Assembly (NCBI RefSeq): GCF_005771405.1
Contig: NZ_VAUA01000014.1
Coordinates: 85,271-149,270, forward strand
Length of the DNA: 64,000 nt
Reading direction: 5' to 3'
Source of the DNA: Parasedimentitalea maritima
GTDB taxonomy: Bacteria; Pseudomonadota; Alphaproteobacteria; Rhodobacterales; Rhodobacteraceae
Part shown: piece after piece, positions 43,868 to 52,645 of the stretch
Numbering within the stretch: the first letter of the stretch is position 1
Layout of the letters: every line of letters begins with the position of its first letter
Notes under the pieces: model-generated
Databases searched by the model: none
Told to the model about the DNA's origin: nothing
What the model saw: the letters and a program-made list of their open reading frames with translations, nothing else
Made by a program: the position numbers and the translations under genes

Positions 43868-44770
43868 TTATAAAGATTTTTCCTGCCTCGGTGTAACGCC
43901 AAATTTCCGGGCGTATTCTCTACTGAACTGGGTTGGGCTTTCATAGCCGACCTCGAAGGCCACCGACGACACGGTTTTCCCTTTGGATCTAAGCAATCGC
44001 TGCGCCTCCAGAAGACGTAACTCTTTTTGATACTGGAGTGGTGTCGAGGAGGTCACCGTTTTGAAATGTTCGTGAAACGTGGACTGGCTCATTCCGGCAG
44101 TAGCCGCCAGCTCTGCAACGGGAATGTTTTGATTATAGTCGGAACGAATGCGCGCTATCGACTTAGATACACGGCTGGCTGGGCTTTCATGCAAAAGCAG
44201 CTGGCGCAGCATTCCTCCGTGCTGGGCGCGTAGCAGGCGAAAATGGATCTCTTTCACAACCAAAGGAGCCAGAGTTCGCGCCTCTGTCGGGTCTTGAGAA
44301 ATCCGAAACAATCGGGTCATGGCGTCCATCAGGCCGACATCCGTTTCTGCGACGCTCATGGAGTGCAGACTTGCAGTCGGCATTTCGGCCTCGCCAATGT
44401 CATCGTAAAGGCTGCGCGCCATAGCCAAGTCCAAACGCAGCGCCAGCGACACATAGGGTTTATCTGCCGACGCCTGAATGACCCCCGAAACCGCAGGCAT
44501 CGTATGACTTACAATCAGCGAGTCACCCGCGCCATATATTACGCGCCGCTCGCCAAGATGCGCCTCTTTAACCCCTTGCAGGACCAGGCACATGATCGGC
44601 TCATACAGTGTCGCTTCATACGCCGTAGTTTTTGGATTGCTCATAGCAAAAAGACTATCAACACCCGTCGTGCAGGCCTCGCCAAAGCCGTTTTGCTGCT
44701 GAACATGGTTGAAAACCTCGGAGATCAACTCTCTTTGCACAGTCGTATCCTTCCCATCTGTTCTGAGCAT
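43868..44770 (-). CDS. AraC family transcriptional regulator
   Basis: This 300-residue protein has an N-terminal AraC-binding-type cupin domain (about residues 35-190; YEPIMCLVLQGVKEAHLGER) and a C-terminal double HTH (about 195-297; AELAATAGMSQSTFHEHFK and SVAFEVGYESPTQFSREYAR). It is divergent from the molybdenum hydroxylase genes at 44924 and likely regulates them. The effector is unknown, possibly the aldehyde or heteroaromatic substrate. Confidence 0.92.
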   Translation of the reverse strand: MLRTDGKDTTVQRELISEVFNHVQQQNGFGEACTTGVDSLFAMSNPKTTAYEATLYEPIMCLVLQGVKEAHLGERRVIYGAGDSLIVSHTMPAVSGVIQASADKPYVSLALRLDLAMARSLYDDIGEAEMPTASLHSMSVAETDVGLMDAMTRLFRISQDPTEARTLAPLVVKEIHFRLLRAQHGGMLRQLLLHESPASRVSKSIARIRSDYNQNIPVAELAATAGMSQSTFHEHFKTVTSSTPLQYQKELRLLEAQRLLRSKGKTVSSVAFEVGYESPTQFSREYARKFGVTPRQEKSL

Positions 44771-44923
44771 ATAGGGCTTTGTTCAACATCACAGAACAGA
44801 AAAACCGGGGCATCGTAGGATTAGGCAGATCTTTCGGAGGATGAGGCAGGGAGAACGGGCAGTTGATTGCTATCTGAAGCCCAACATCAAAAAACTGACC
44901 GAGCCAATGGGAGCCCCTAAGCC

Positions 44924-45388
44924 ATGACAATATCATTGAATTTAAACGGCCAGACCCATGAGGTGGACGCCGAGCCGGGAACCCCGCTGTTGTGGGTGAT
45001 CCGGGACGAATTGAAACTGACCGGAACAAAGTTCGGCTGCGGTGTAGCCGCCTGCGGCGCTTGTACAGTGCATCTGGACGGAGAACCCGTGCGCTCTTGC
45101 CAGACCTTTATTGAAGACATTGATGGTGCCGAGATCACGACCATTGAGAAGATGGAAGAAGACAAGGTTGGCGCAGCAGTCCAGAAGGCCTGGCTGGAAT
45201 TGGATGTGGTTCAATGTGGCTACTGCCAATCTGGCCAGATCATGAATGCAGTGGGTCTGTTGCGTCAAAACGCAAAGCCAACTGCAGAAGAGGTGGATGA
45301 CTATATGCATGGCAACGCTTGCCGCTGTGCCACCTACCAGCGCATCCGCGCCGGTGTTCTGCGTGCATCCGAAATTCTGGAGGCTTAA
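44924..45388 (+). CDS. (2Fe-2S)-binding subunit of molybdenum hydroxylase (IorA-like)
   Basis: This 154-residue protein has a plant-type ferredoxin cluster motif FGCGVAACGACTVHLDG (about residues 40-56) with a fourth Cys near 75. An all-helical second cluster domain has CGYCQSGQIM (about 101-110) and NACRCATYQRIR (about 136-147). This is the small electron-transfer subunit of two-subunit hydroxylases such as isoquinoline 1-oxidoreductase. It lies 3 bp before the large-subunit gene. No separate FAD subunit is nearby, which fits the Ior type using an external or membrane acceptor. Confidence 0.92.
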   Translation: MTISLNLNGQTHEVDAEPGTPLLWVIRDELKLTGTKFGCGVAACGACTVHLDGEPVRSCQTFIEDIDGAEITTIEKMEEDKVGAAVQKAWLELDVVQCGYCQSGQIMNAVGLLRQNAKPTAEEVDDYMHGNACRCATYQRIRAGVLRASEILEA

Positions 45389-45391
45389 ACA

Positions 45392-47578
45392 ATGGCTGAT
45401 CAACTTTCTCGTCGCGGTTTCCTGAAGAGCGCTGCAGCGGCTGGTGCCGCACTCTACATTGGTGCCAACACCAAAGGCGTCATGGCTGCATCCAACTCTG
45501 CGGACGCTATGCTCAACCATTTCGTAAAAATCACTGGTGATGGCCGTGCTGTTGCGCTTTGCAAGCACGTAGAATTTGGCCAGGGCTCCGCCACTGGCCT
45601 GACCACACTGATCGCTGAAGAACTGGGCGTCACCATGGAGCAAATCGACTACGAATTTGCCCCTTCCAACCCCGAGATCTACAACAACCTGCTGTTCGGT
45701 CCCTTCCAGGGCACCGGCGGGTCAACTGCGATAGCCAACTCTTTCACCCAGTACCGCACCGCCGGTGCTGCTGCGCGCGAGATGCTGATCTCTGCCGCGG
45801 CCAAAACCTGGGGTGTGGACGCAGGTACGCTGGACATCGTCGAAGGCGTGATCACCGGTGCCGGTAAAACCGCCCCAATGGGTGAGTTCGTCGCCGCAGC
45901 TGCCGGGATGGAAGTTCCCGCAGAACCCCGCTTGCGCGACGCGTCTGAGTGGAAGATCATCGGCAATGCACAGACCCGCCGTCTGGACAGCCCCGTCAAA
46001 GTGAACGGTCAGGCACAATTTGCCATGGACGTGCATCTGGACAACCAAATGGTCGTCATGGTTCGCCGCACGCCTCAGCGCGGCGGCACGGTTGTGGCCT
46101 TTGACGACAGCGCCTCCAAAGTGGTCAAAGGCTTCATCATGGCTCAGGCTCTGCCCACCGGTCACGGCGTTGCGGTGTACGCCGAGAACACTTGGGCGGC
46201 GATGCAGGCCCGCAACGCGCTTGAAGTCGAATGGGATCTCTCTGCAGCCGAAACCCGCTCATCTGGGGAGATCAAAGATGAGATCCTGGCTGCGCTCAAT
46301 ACAGAGCCGACCTATAACGTCAACAAAGCTGATCGCGCAGCCGTGAAAACGACGGTTGATGGCGCGGCAACTGTGCTGGAAAAGACCTTCTATTTCCCGC
46401 TGCTGGCGCATGCTCCAATGGAGCCCTTAAACTGCACCATCGAGCAGACTGCAGAAGGTGACATCGTGCTGCACGATGGCGCGCAGATGCCGACAGGCCC
46501 GCACATGGCCTATCAGCAGATCTTTGAACTGCCTGCCGAAAAAATCCAGATCAAGAGCATGCTCGCCGGTGGTTCATTTGGCCGTCGCGCAACACCTGAT
46601 GCTGACTATCAGGTCGAAGCGGGTCTAGCTTTCATCATGACCGACCGGTCGCGCCCAGTGAAACTGGTTTGGGATCGCGAAGACGACATCCGTGGCGGCT
46701 ACTATCGTCCGGCCGCGGGCCACAAGGTCCGCGTCGGTCTGGATGAAACCGGCGCTATCATCGGTTGGGATCACCAAGTCGCGGGTCAATCCATCATGAA
46801 GGGCACCGCGTTCGAGTCCTTTGCCGTACATGATGGCGTCGATCACTCCACAGTTGAAGGCATTGCCGACAGCCCTTACACCATTCCGGGCCAAGCGCTG
46901 GGCCTCACCGATACCGAGAAAGCAACGTCGGTTCTTTGGTGGCGTTCCGTGGGTCACACCCACACGGCTTATGTCATGGAAGTGATGATGGATCTGGCCG
47001 CAAAAACGTCTGGCAAGGATGCGGTTGAGTATCGTCTTGGTTACCTAACCGGTGAAGGTGACGCGGCCCGAAAGGCTGGCGTGCTTAAGCTGGCAGCCGA
47101 GAAGGCAGGCTGGGGATCTGCGCCTGCAGGTCACGCCAAAGGCATCGCCGTGCATAAGTCCTTTGGTTCTTACGTCGCCACGGTTGTGGAAGTATCAGGC
47201 AACACTGACGATGGTATTGTCGTCGAGAAGGTCACCGCAGCTGTGGATTGCGGCATCGCGCTGAACCCAGACACAGTCACAGCGCAGGCCGAAGGTGCGA
47301 TCGGCTATGGTATCGGTCACGCGATGCGCGACCAAATCACGCTCGATGGTGGCGCCGTGGAACAATCCAACTTCCCGGACTATGAGCCGCTGCGCATCTC
47401 TGACATCAAGGTGATCGAGACCCACATCGTGCCCTCGGCAGAAGCACCCACAGGCATAGGTGAACCCGGCACACCACCATCCGCTCCGGCTCTGGCCAAT
47501 GCGATTGCGGCCCTGTCCGCTGACGCAGAGTATGTCGCTGAGCTGCCGATGAGTGCAAATGGGGTTGAATTCGCATAA
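45392..47578 (+). CDS. Molybdopterin-dependent aldehyde/heteroaromatic dehydrogenase large subunit (IorB-like)
   Basis: This 728-residue protein starts with a twin-arginine signal (SRRGFLKSAAAAGAALYIGA, residues 5-24), so the holoenzyme is probably exported folded to the periplasm. It has xanthine-oxidase-family molybdopterin segments such as CKHVEFGQGSATGL (about residue 50), LAGGSFGRRATPDADYQVEA (about 391-410) and, near the C-terminus, GIGEPGTPPSAPALANAIAA containing the conserved catalytic Glu. The closest type is IorB; the substrate is not defined. Confidence 0.92.
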   Translation: MADQLSRRGFLKSAAAAGAALYIGANTKGVMAASNSADAMLNHFVKITGDGRAVALCKHVEFGQGSATGLTTLIAEELGVTMEQIDYEFAPSNPEIYNNLLFGPFQGTGGSTAIANSFTQYRTAGAAAREMLISAAAKTWGVDAGTLDIVEGVITGAGKTAPMGEFVAAAAGMEVPAEPRLRDASEWKIIGNAQTRRLDSPVKVNGQAQFAMDVHLDNQMVVMVRRTPQRGGTVVAFDDSASKVVKGFIMAQALPTGHGVAVYAENTWAAMQARNALEVEWDLSAAETRSSGEIKDEILAALNTEPTYNVNKADRAAVKTTVDGAATVLEKTFYFPLLAHAPMEPLNCTIEQTAEGDIVLHDGAQMPTGPHMAYQQIFELPAEKIQIKSMLAGGSFGRRATPDADYQVEAGLAFIMTDRSRPVKLVWDREDDIRGGYYRPAAGHKVRVGLDETGAIIGWDHQVAGQSIMKGTAFESFAVHDGVDHSTVEGIADSPYTIPGQALGLTDTEKATSVLWWRSVGHTHTAYVMEVMMDLAAKTSGKDAVEYRLGYLTGEGDAARKAGVLKLAAEKAGWGSAPAGHAKGIAVHKSFGSYVATVVEVSGNTDDGIVVEKVTAAVDCGIALNPDTVTAQAEGAIGYGIGHAMRDQITLDGGAVEQSNFPDYEPLRISDIKVIETHIVPSAEAPTGIGEPGTPPSAPALANAIAALSADAEYVAELPMSANGVEFA

Positions 47579-47583
47579 AACCT

Positions 47584-47617
47584 TGCCTGCACCGCGTGAA
47601 AACGTCTGGTGCAGGCA
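47584..47617. terminator. Terminator-like hairpin after the molybdenum hydroxylase operon
   Basis: TGCCTGCACC (47584-47593) pairs exactly with GGTGCAGGCA (47608-47617). It starts 6 bp after the large-subunit stop. No T-run follows. Confidence 0.5.
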
Positions 47618-47664
47618 TATTCGCTGGGTTGTCGTTCCCACCAAAACTGATTGCGCCGTCCCGC

Positions 47665-48933
47665 TTAGCCCAAAGCCACCCGTGGGCGACCGCTGGCCTC
47701 AACTGTCAACACAGCCTCGACAAACACGTGTCGCGATTCAATTTGCGCGGTGCGGATGTCGCGGTTCACATGCACATGGATGTCTTCGGCTCCGGCCTCC
47801 CCGGCGGCTTGCCGGGCCTGCTCAGACAAAACCTGTTCCAGCATCTTCATGGCTGCATCAGAACTGTTAAAATCTTTCGGTCCGTCTTCCAAAAACACTC
47901 GAAATTGTCTTTCGGCCGGCGAGCTGACGGTACCGCTGCGCCGCATCGAAACACGGCCAACTACCGCACCAATGGCATTGGCCACACCTGCGTGTTGCGG
48001 CAGGATCATCCGACAATGCAGGCGCTCGCCGACCGCCGGGTAATAAACCGGTGCCGAGGCCCCCAAGCCAACAACATCACTGTTCAACGCAGCATCCAGG
48101 GACAGCATCCCACGATGGCCTGCCAAACCACGTTGCATCAAAACATGGCGGGCCAACTGTGCAGCTGGCAGGCCAAAATCTTCTGCGTCTTCCTCAATGG
48201 CGGTTTCTAACAAGGCCAAGACTGTCTGCTTGGTCAGCTGCTCAATAATCATTTCAGCCAAGTCCTGCGGCCCTGTGGCCAAGACCTTTCCACTGCCAAT
48301 CCGTCGGCGGGAAAACAGCGTCAGCGCCTTTTCCGCCGCCTCCCGGTCCCAACAGTCCAGCCGTCCCAGCACGTGGTTTGCATCCGAAGGCGTGATGTCA
48401 GCAACTTGCACCATCCCACGGTCCCATAGCCGTTTCAATGCTCCTTGCTCCAGTCTGTTGCGTAGGACATCACCAACTGGATGCACCTGACCCTCAATAC
48501 GATGTAACAACAGCAGTTCCCTGTCCGTCAGACCAATGGAATTCATCTCTTTCTGAGTAAAAACAAACCGACCATCATGCTCGTTAGGCAACGGCGCGTT
48601 CAGCTGCCGCTCCAACGATGAATGCACCACTTCAGCAGCATCAATTGCAATAAAGGAGACAGGTAGCACCCGTCGAGAATGCAGATCCAGGATCACAGAA
48701 AGATACAACCAACCTATACGGGTCCAAACATAGCTGATGTCGCCGGCCCATTTCTGGTTTGGTTTCTCCGCTGCGAAGTCCCGATCCAACAGGTTTGGTG
48801 CAATGTTGAATTTATGGTCGCTGTCGGTCGTTACCTTGTGTTTGCGGACAAAGTCGGAAAATGGCCGACCCTCAATCCTCTGCCGGGGCAGCCCCAGCAT
48901 GCCGCAAAATGCATTATTGACCTTAAGAAACAC
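47665..48933 (-). pseudogene. In-frame chimera: PAS fragment + IS3 transposase fragment + hydantoinase/oxoprolinase C-terminal half
   Basis: One open frame of 422 codons joins three unrelated parts. Residues 1-32 (FLKVNNAFCGMLGLPRQRIE) are the middle of a PAS domain. Residues about 33-89 (DRDFAAEKPNQKWAGDISYV, then LYLSVILDLHSRRV) are the catalytic-core start of an IS3-family OrfB. Residues about 92-422 are the C-terminal half of a hydantoinase/oxoprolinase (HyuA-type) protein, with ADITPSDANHVLGRLDCWDR and ASAPVYYPAVGERL. The HyuA N-terminal ATPase half is absent. It is a relic of IS-mediated rearrangement, although transcription and a fusion product are possible. Confidence 0.8.
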
Positions 48934-49300
48934 GTCGTTTGCGTCGACAATGCAGTTCGGTTCAGTGATACGTCAAAGTAGCTGGACGCCATCCACGAAG
49001 CTTGGATCCGTTCTTGACCTTGTTGCAAATCTCAGAACGCCAGACCTTACCCTTCTTTATAGTGCTCCAGAGATCGGCAAAGTACTCTTCGCGGTGATGG
49101 TCTGAACTCAGAACGCTGTGTTCCCGGCCGAGCACTTCCGCTTCTGTATATCCTGAAATCTCAGTGAAATGGTGGTTTGTTTGAATTATTTTCCCGTCGG
49201 AATCTGCAATCGTGACGATCGCGGCCGAATGAATTGCATTGCTCAGGTCAGTGACCTCCGCAAGCACCAAGTCCTTTTGTTGGATGGTTGCAAACCCACC
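48934..49300 (-). pseudogene. Broken PAS-domain sensory protein (upstream part)
   Basis: The frame in 49270-48962 encodes a PAS domain: IVTIADSDGKIIQTNHHFTE, then GYTEAEVLGREHSVLSSDHH and a DLWSTIKKGKVWRSEICNK end. A frameshift follows, and after a stop the third frame resumes with RITEPNCIVDANDVF, the start of a second PAS repeat that runs into the chimera at 48933. Upstream codons continue open without a start, so the N-terminus is also missing. It was probably a multi-PAS kinase or cyclase. Confidence 0.65.
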
Positions 49301-49424
49301 TTGGCACGGCGATGCCGTCAGGGGCGGTTACATCATCAAAGCCAAGCATATCTAATCGACCATATTCGTCTATCCAAAGATGGTCGACTATAGAGTTTTT
49401 GGCGTAGCCCGTTTAGGATTCAAC

Positions 49425-49970
49425 TCAATTGGGGCGCATTGATGCAACCAATTCTGCAACTTTCAGCCCGAATTTACGCATCTCTGACTTGTTGATGATC
49501 GCCCCGTCAGCGGTCAGATACATCCAGTCAGTGGCTTGCAACGTATGGCCGCCTGCGTCTTGAGGAAGAATAATTTCATAACTCAAGCGGACGGTTGATC
49601 CGGAAACAACGCCTTGTCCTTCTCCGACCAGGTCATCTGCAGTGGCTGTAAACGTATTGTTGGGCCCAAGCTTAAGATACCATTTGCGATTTTGAGTTTT
49701 TCCGTTGGAATATGTAAATTCTTCGGTCAATGTGCCGATGTCTCCGTCCCATGTGCCGACCATTTTTGCGACAAAACTGTTGGTCATTTTTCCATTCGGG
49801 CCAAAAATTAGACCTTCCGACAACATCTCGCCAGACAGGTGTGTTTTGAGGTCAAACTGTGGGCCGGTTTCTGCGTAGTTTTTGGGTGATTGGAATCGAA
49901 AACTGAACACGTAGGTTTTTGCAATCATTAGAACGAGCAGAATCATTAGAAATACGGCAATCAACTTCAT
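49425..49970 (-). CDS. DUF3833 family protein, RpoE-regulon operon
   Basis: This 181-residue protein has an N-terminal hydrophobic segment (residues 3-20; signal or membrane anchor) and a lipocalin-like β-rich body with LTEEFTYSNGKTQNRKWYLK, characteristic of DUF3833. The biochemical function is unknown. It overlaps the MFS gene by 4 bp and is the last gene of a five-gene operon read from the RpoE-type promoter at 53994. The association with cyclopropane synthase-like genes suggests a cell-envelope role in singlet-oxygen defence. Confidence 0.85.
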   Translation of the reverse strand: MKLIAVFLMILLVLMIAKTYVFSFRFQSPKNYAETGPQFDLKTHLSGEMLSEGLIFGPNGKMTNSFVAKMVGTWDGDIGTLTEEFTYSNGKTQNRKWYLKLGPNNTFTATADDLVGEGQGVVSGSTVRLSYEIILPQDAGGHTLQATDWMYLTADGAIINKSEMRKFGLKVAELVASMRPN

Positions 49971-51196
49971 GGCGACGGACTTTCAGAGGGCAACCTTAGG
50001 GCGTAGAAAAAGGCCGCAGTTTTGAGGAAACAAGGAAAGATGGCATAAGCCGTTACAAGAGAGCCTAGCGCCTCTCGGGAGTTGTCGGAGGCAGGAGTGA
50101 ACCCACGGGCTTGCAGAAATGGCAAAGCAACTGCAGCTGCAAGGGCCAAGGCAAGCTTTCCGGCAAACGACCATATTCCAAAGGCCGTTCCAGCGTTTAG
50201 GCCAGCTTTGGTCAACGCAATGCTAAACAGCGCGGGCAAGAGCACCAAATCAGCCCCAAGTGCTGCACCGGATGCAAGGCAGATAAGCGTAAATCCAACT
50301 GCGTTACCGGGCGCAAGAAACGCTGCGCCGATAAAGCTGGCAATGGCTAATGGCATGGCGATCAGTAATGTGTTTTTCGCTCCTATCCGGCGGCTTAAAC
50401 CGGTCCAGGAAGGTACGCTCAAGCCCGCTGATACAAAGAATAAAACCAACAATGGCCCGGCCAAATTCGGAAGAGCCAAGTAGTCTTGGACAAAAAAGAG
50501 AAACAGAGTTGACGTAAGAGCCACCGGAAGGCTGTTAAGCACGGCCAAGATCAGCAATTTGACAGCGCCCGCCTGCGACAAAGAAGCAAGGCTAAGCGAT
50601 TGTCCCAAAACAACTGGTCGCGTCCAAATAGGTCTGGTCAGCAACGCTGTTACGACAGCCACCAGACCCAACAAGAAGCCGAAAGTACCATACCCCTGTT
50701 CGGAGGCCCCAAAACCAATCAGCACAGTTGGAGCTATTGCAGCCAGGACAACCCCGGCTAGCATCCCGCATTCCCGGTAAGAGGCCAGAGTCATCAGCGC
50801 GCGCGTCTCTGGTGTTTTTGCCAAAGTTGCGCTCCGCCCATAGAGTAGGATCATGCCGAGACTGTAGGCCGAAAACAAAAGTACCAAAATCAAGATCAAC
50901 TTGACCAACACATGTGGGCCATCTTGCAGACCAAACAAGAGCGGAAAGCCGAGTGCAAGCCCCCCAGCCGCGGCCAGACTGAAACCACTCTGCATTTGCG
51001 GCCATTGGTCAATGGCCCAGCCAATCAGGGGGTCTTGCACCAAATCAAAAGCCCTTATCGCAAGTAAAACCACCCCCAATGTGCCAAGGTTAATTCCAAG
51101 ATTGGTCGCGGCAAATTGGGGCAGATGAATATACAGCGGAATCCCTGCACAGGCCAACATCAGGGCATATAAGCTTATCCTCGGATACAGCATCAT
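49967..51196 (-). CDS. MFS transporter, GPH (sugar/cation symporter-like) type
   Basis: This 409-residue protein has about twelve hydrophobic helices and the motif FDLVQDPLIGWAIDQWPQ (about residues 50-67), typical of the GPH/MelB branch. Equivalent GPH-type transporters occur in the RpoE regulon of Rhodobacter sphaeroides beside cyclopropane-fatty-acid-synthase-like genes. The substrate is unknown; lipid or lipid precursor transport is a guess. It is coupled by 4-bp overlaps to genes on both sides. Confidence 0.88.
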   Translation of the reverse strand: MMLYPRISLYALMLACAGIPLYIHLPQFAATNLGINLGTLGVVLLAIRAFDLVQDPLIGWAIDQWPQMQSGFSLAAAGGLALGFPLLFGLQDGPHVLVKLILILVLLFSAYSLGMILLYGRSATLAKTPETRALMTLASYRECGMLAGVVLAAIAPTVLIGFGASEQGYGTFGFLLGLVAVVTALLTRPIWTRPVVLGQSLSLASLSQAGAVKLLILAVLNSLPVALTSTLFLFFVQDYLALPNLAGPLLVLFFVSAGLSVPSWTGLSRRIGAKNTLLIAMPLAIASFIGAAFLAPGNAVGFTLICLASGAALGADLVLLPALFSIALTKAGLNAGTAFGIWSFAGKLALALAAAVALPFLQARGFTPASDNSREALGSLVTAYAIFPCFLKTAAFFYALRLPSESPSP

Positions 51197-51495
51197 TGCC
51201 TCAATAGTATTTGGGGAAACCGCGCAGACCGACTATTTGCATTCAAAAATTTTGCCATATACTTGGCTTTTAGTCCCTTTTCGTATGAGGTGCAGCCGAC
51301 ACGTTGATAGCGCGAAAAGGTCAACTGATCCGCTCCCCGACTGTCGGCCATATAGAGGTGCCCAAGCTTTACAGCTTGATAGCAGTCGTTCAGATGACCG
51401 CGCCGCTTGGAACTGAGCAGTGCTTTTTCATGCATAGCCCGCAATCCGCCTAGCGGCGCTTGGCGCAAGAAAGTGCTTACGACAAGGTTACGCAT
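51193..51495 (-). CDS. Small basic hypothetical protein in the RpoE operon
   Basis: This 100-residue, Lys/Arg-rich protein is not recognised. The ATG at 51495 overlaps the end of the cyclopropane-synthase-like gene by 8 bp, and its TGA overlaps the MFS ATG by 4 bp. It is thus embedded between two genes by overlap on both sides, strong evidence that it is translated. It has no signal peptide or transmembrane segment and carries two Cys (in LNDCYQAV and RVGCTSYEK). A longer frame from 51549 lies in the upstream gene. Confidence 0.65.
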   Translation of the reverse strand: MRNLVVSTFLRQAPLGGLRAMHEKALLSSKRRGHLNDCYQAVKLGHLYMADSRGADQLTFSRYQRVGCTSYEKGLKAKYMAKFLNANSRSARFPQILLRQ

Positions 51496-52645
51496 GTGCC
51501 AGTTCAACCTGAACGACATTTGTGTGACCAATCGCAAAAGAGGCCGCACAAATTTCTAGATAGTATTGCCAGTTACGAAAGAAGCCTTCCCCATATCCCT
51601 GTTCCAGAATTTTACCTTTCTGTTCGGCCAAACGTTTGGCCCAAATCCGGCAGGTTTTTGCGTAGTCCGGGCCAAACGAGAAACTGTTGTTGACTTGTAG
51701 CCCGGCGGAGGTTGCCTGAGTTTGAATCATTTGATCTGACAACAGCATTCCTCCAGGAAAGACATGCTGCCGAATATAATCAGACGAAGTACGATAGGTC
51801 TCAAAGAAATCGTCGCGAACAGTTATGGCTTGCAGCACCACCCGACCGCCAGCCGCAAGGCAGCGTTTTAGCGTGCTGAAATAGCTCGGCCAGTAGTTCT
51901 CTCCCACGGCTTCGATCATTTCAATAGATACGATATTGTGGAACTTACCCTGTAAATCGCGGTAATCGCACAGCTGAATATCGGCTCGCCCGTCCAAACG
52001 ACAATCTGCAAAACTATGTTGATTTCGCGAAATGGTAACGCCGGTCACGTTACGACCTTCGTTGCTCGCATGCTCAGCAAAGCCCCCCCAACCACAGCCA
52101 ATTTCTAGCACATTTTCACCGTCATTTAGGCGTGATAAAACCCTTTCGTTTTTACGGTACTGTGCCTGTGCAAGGTCATCGGCTCTATCGTCAAATATCC
52201 CAGATGAATATGTCATACCTTCGTCAAGCCAGAGCTGATAAAATTCGTTCCCAACGTCGTAATGGGCGCGAATATTCTTGCGAGATCCACGTTTTGAATT
52301 GGCACGTAACACCCTATCAACGAGACGAAACTTCGCACGCTTGAAGGGGCTTGCACGATCATATCTTCCCAGCTGATCCCGGTTCAGCATGGCCACCGAC
52401 GTCAAGCCCTCAATCGATGGAGTGTCCCACAGTCCCTGTACATAGGCCTCACCCAGCCCAACCTGACCATGTGCAGCCATTGCCGAAACAGCTGCCCAAT
52501 CGCGAATGTTCATTTCGACCTCGGGGCCATGGTCGCCAAACTGATAGCGCGCACCATCTGGGGTGCGCAGTGTCAGCTGCCCTTCACGCAGATGTGCGCA
52601 GGTCTCTAGGAAATGTGTTTTCATCGCTTTGTTCGTCATTGTCAT
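51488..52645 (-). CDS. Cyclopropane-fatty-acyl-phospholipid synthase family SAM methyltransferase
   Basis: This 385-residue protein has the CFA-synthase SAM-binding motif VLEIGCGWGGFAEHASNEG (about residues 166-184), the preceding EGMTYSSGIFDDRADDLAQA segment, and MIEAVGENYWPSYFSTLKRC with catalytic-region residues. These enzymes methylate unsaturated fatty acyl chains in membrane phospholipids, and CfaA-type members in Rhodobacter are RpoE targets. The ATG at 52645 follows AAGGA and lies inside the end of the oxidoreductase gene (62-bp overlap). Confidence 0.92.
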   Translation of the reverse strand: MTMTNKAMKTHFLETCAHLREGQLTLRTPDGARYQFGDHGPEVEMNIRDWAAVSAMAAHGQVGLGEAYVQGLWDTPSIEGLTSVAMLNRDQLGRYDRASPFKRAKFRLVDRVLRANSKRGSRKNIRAHYDVGNEFYQLWLDEGMTYSSGIFDDRADDLAQAQYRKNERVLSRLNDGENVLEIGCGWGGFAEHASNEGRNVTGVTISRNQHSFADCRLDGRADIQLCDYRDLQGKFHNIVSIEMIEAVGENYWPSYFSTLKRCLAAGGRVVLQAITVRDDFFETYRTSSDYIRQHVFPGGMLLSDQMIQTQATSAGLQVNNSFSFGPDYAKTCRIWAKRLAEQKGKILEQGYGEGFFRNWQYYLEICAASFAIGHTNVVQVELAHA

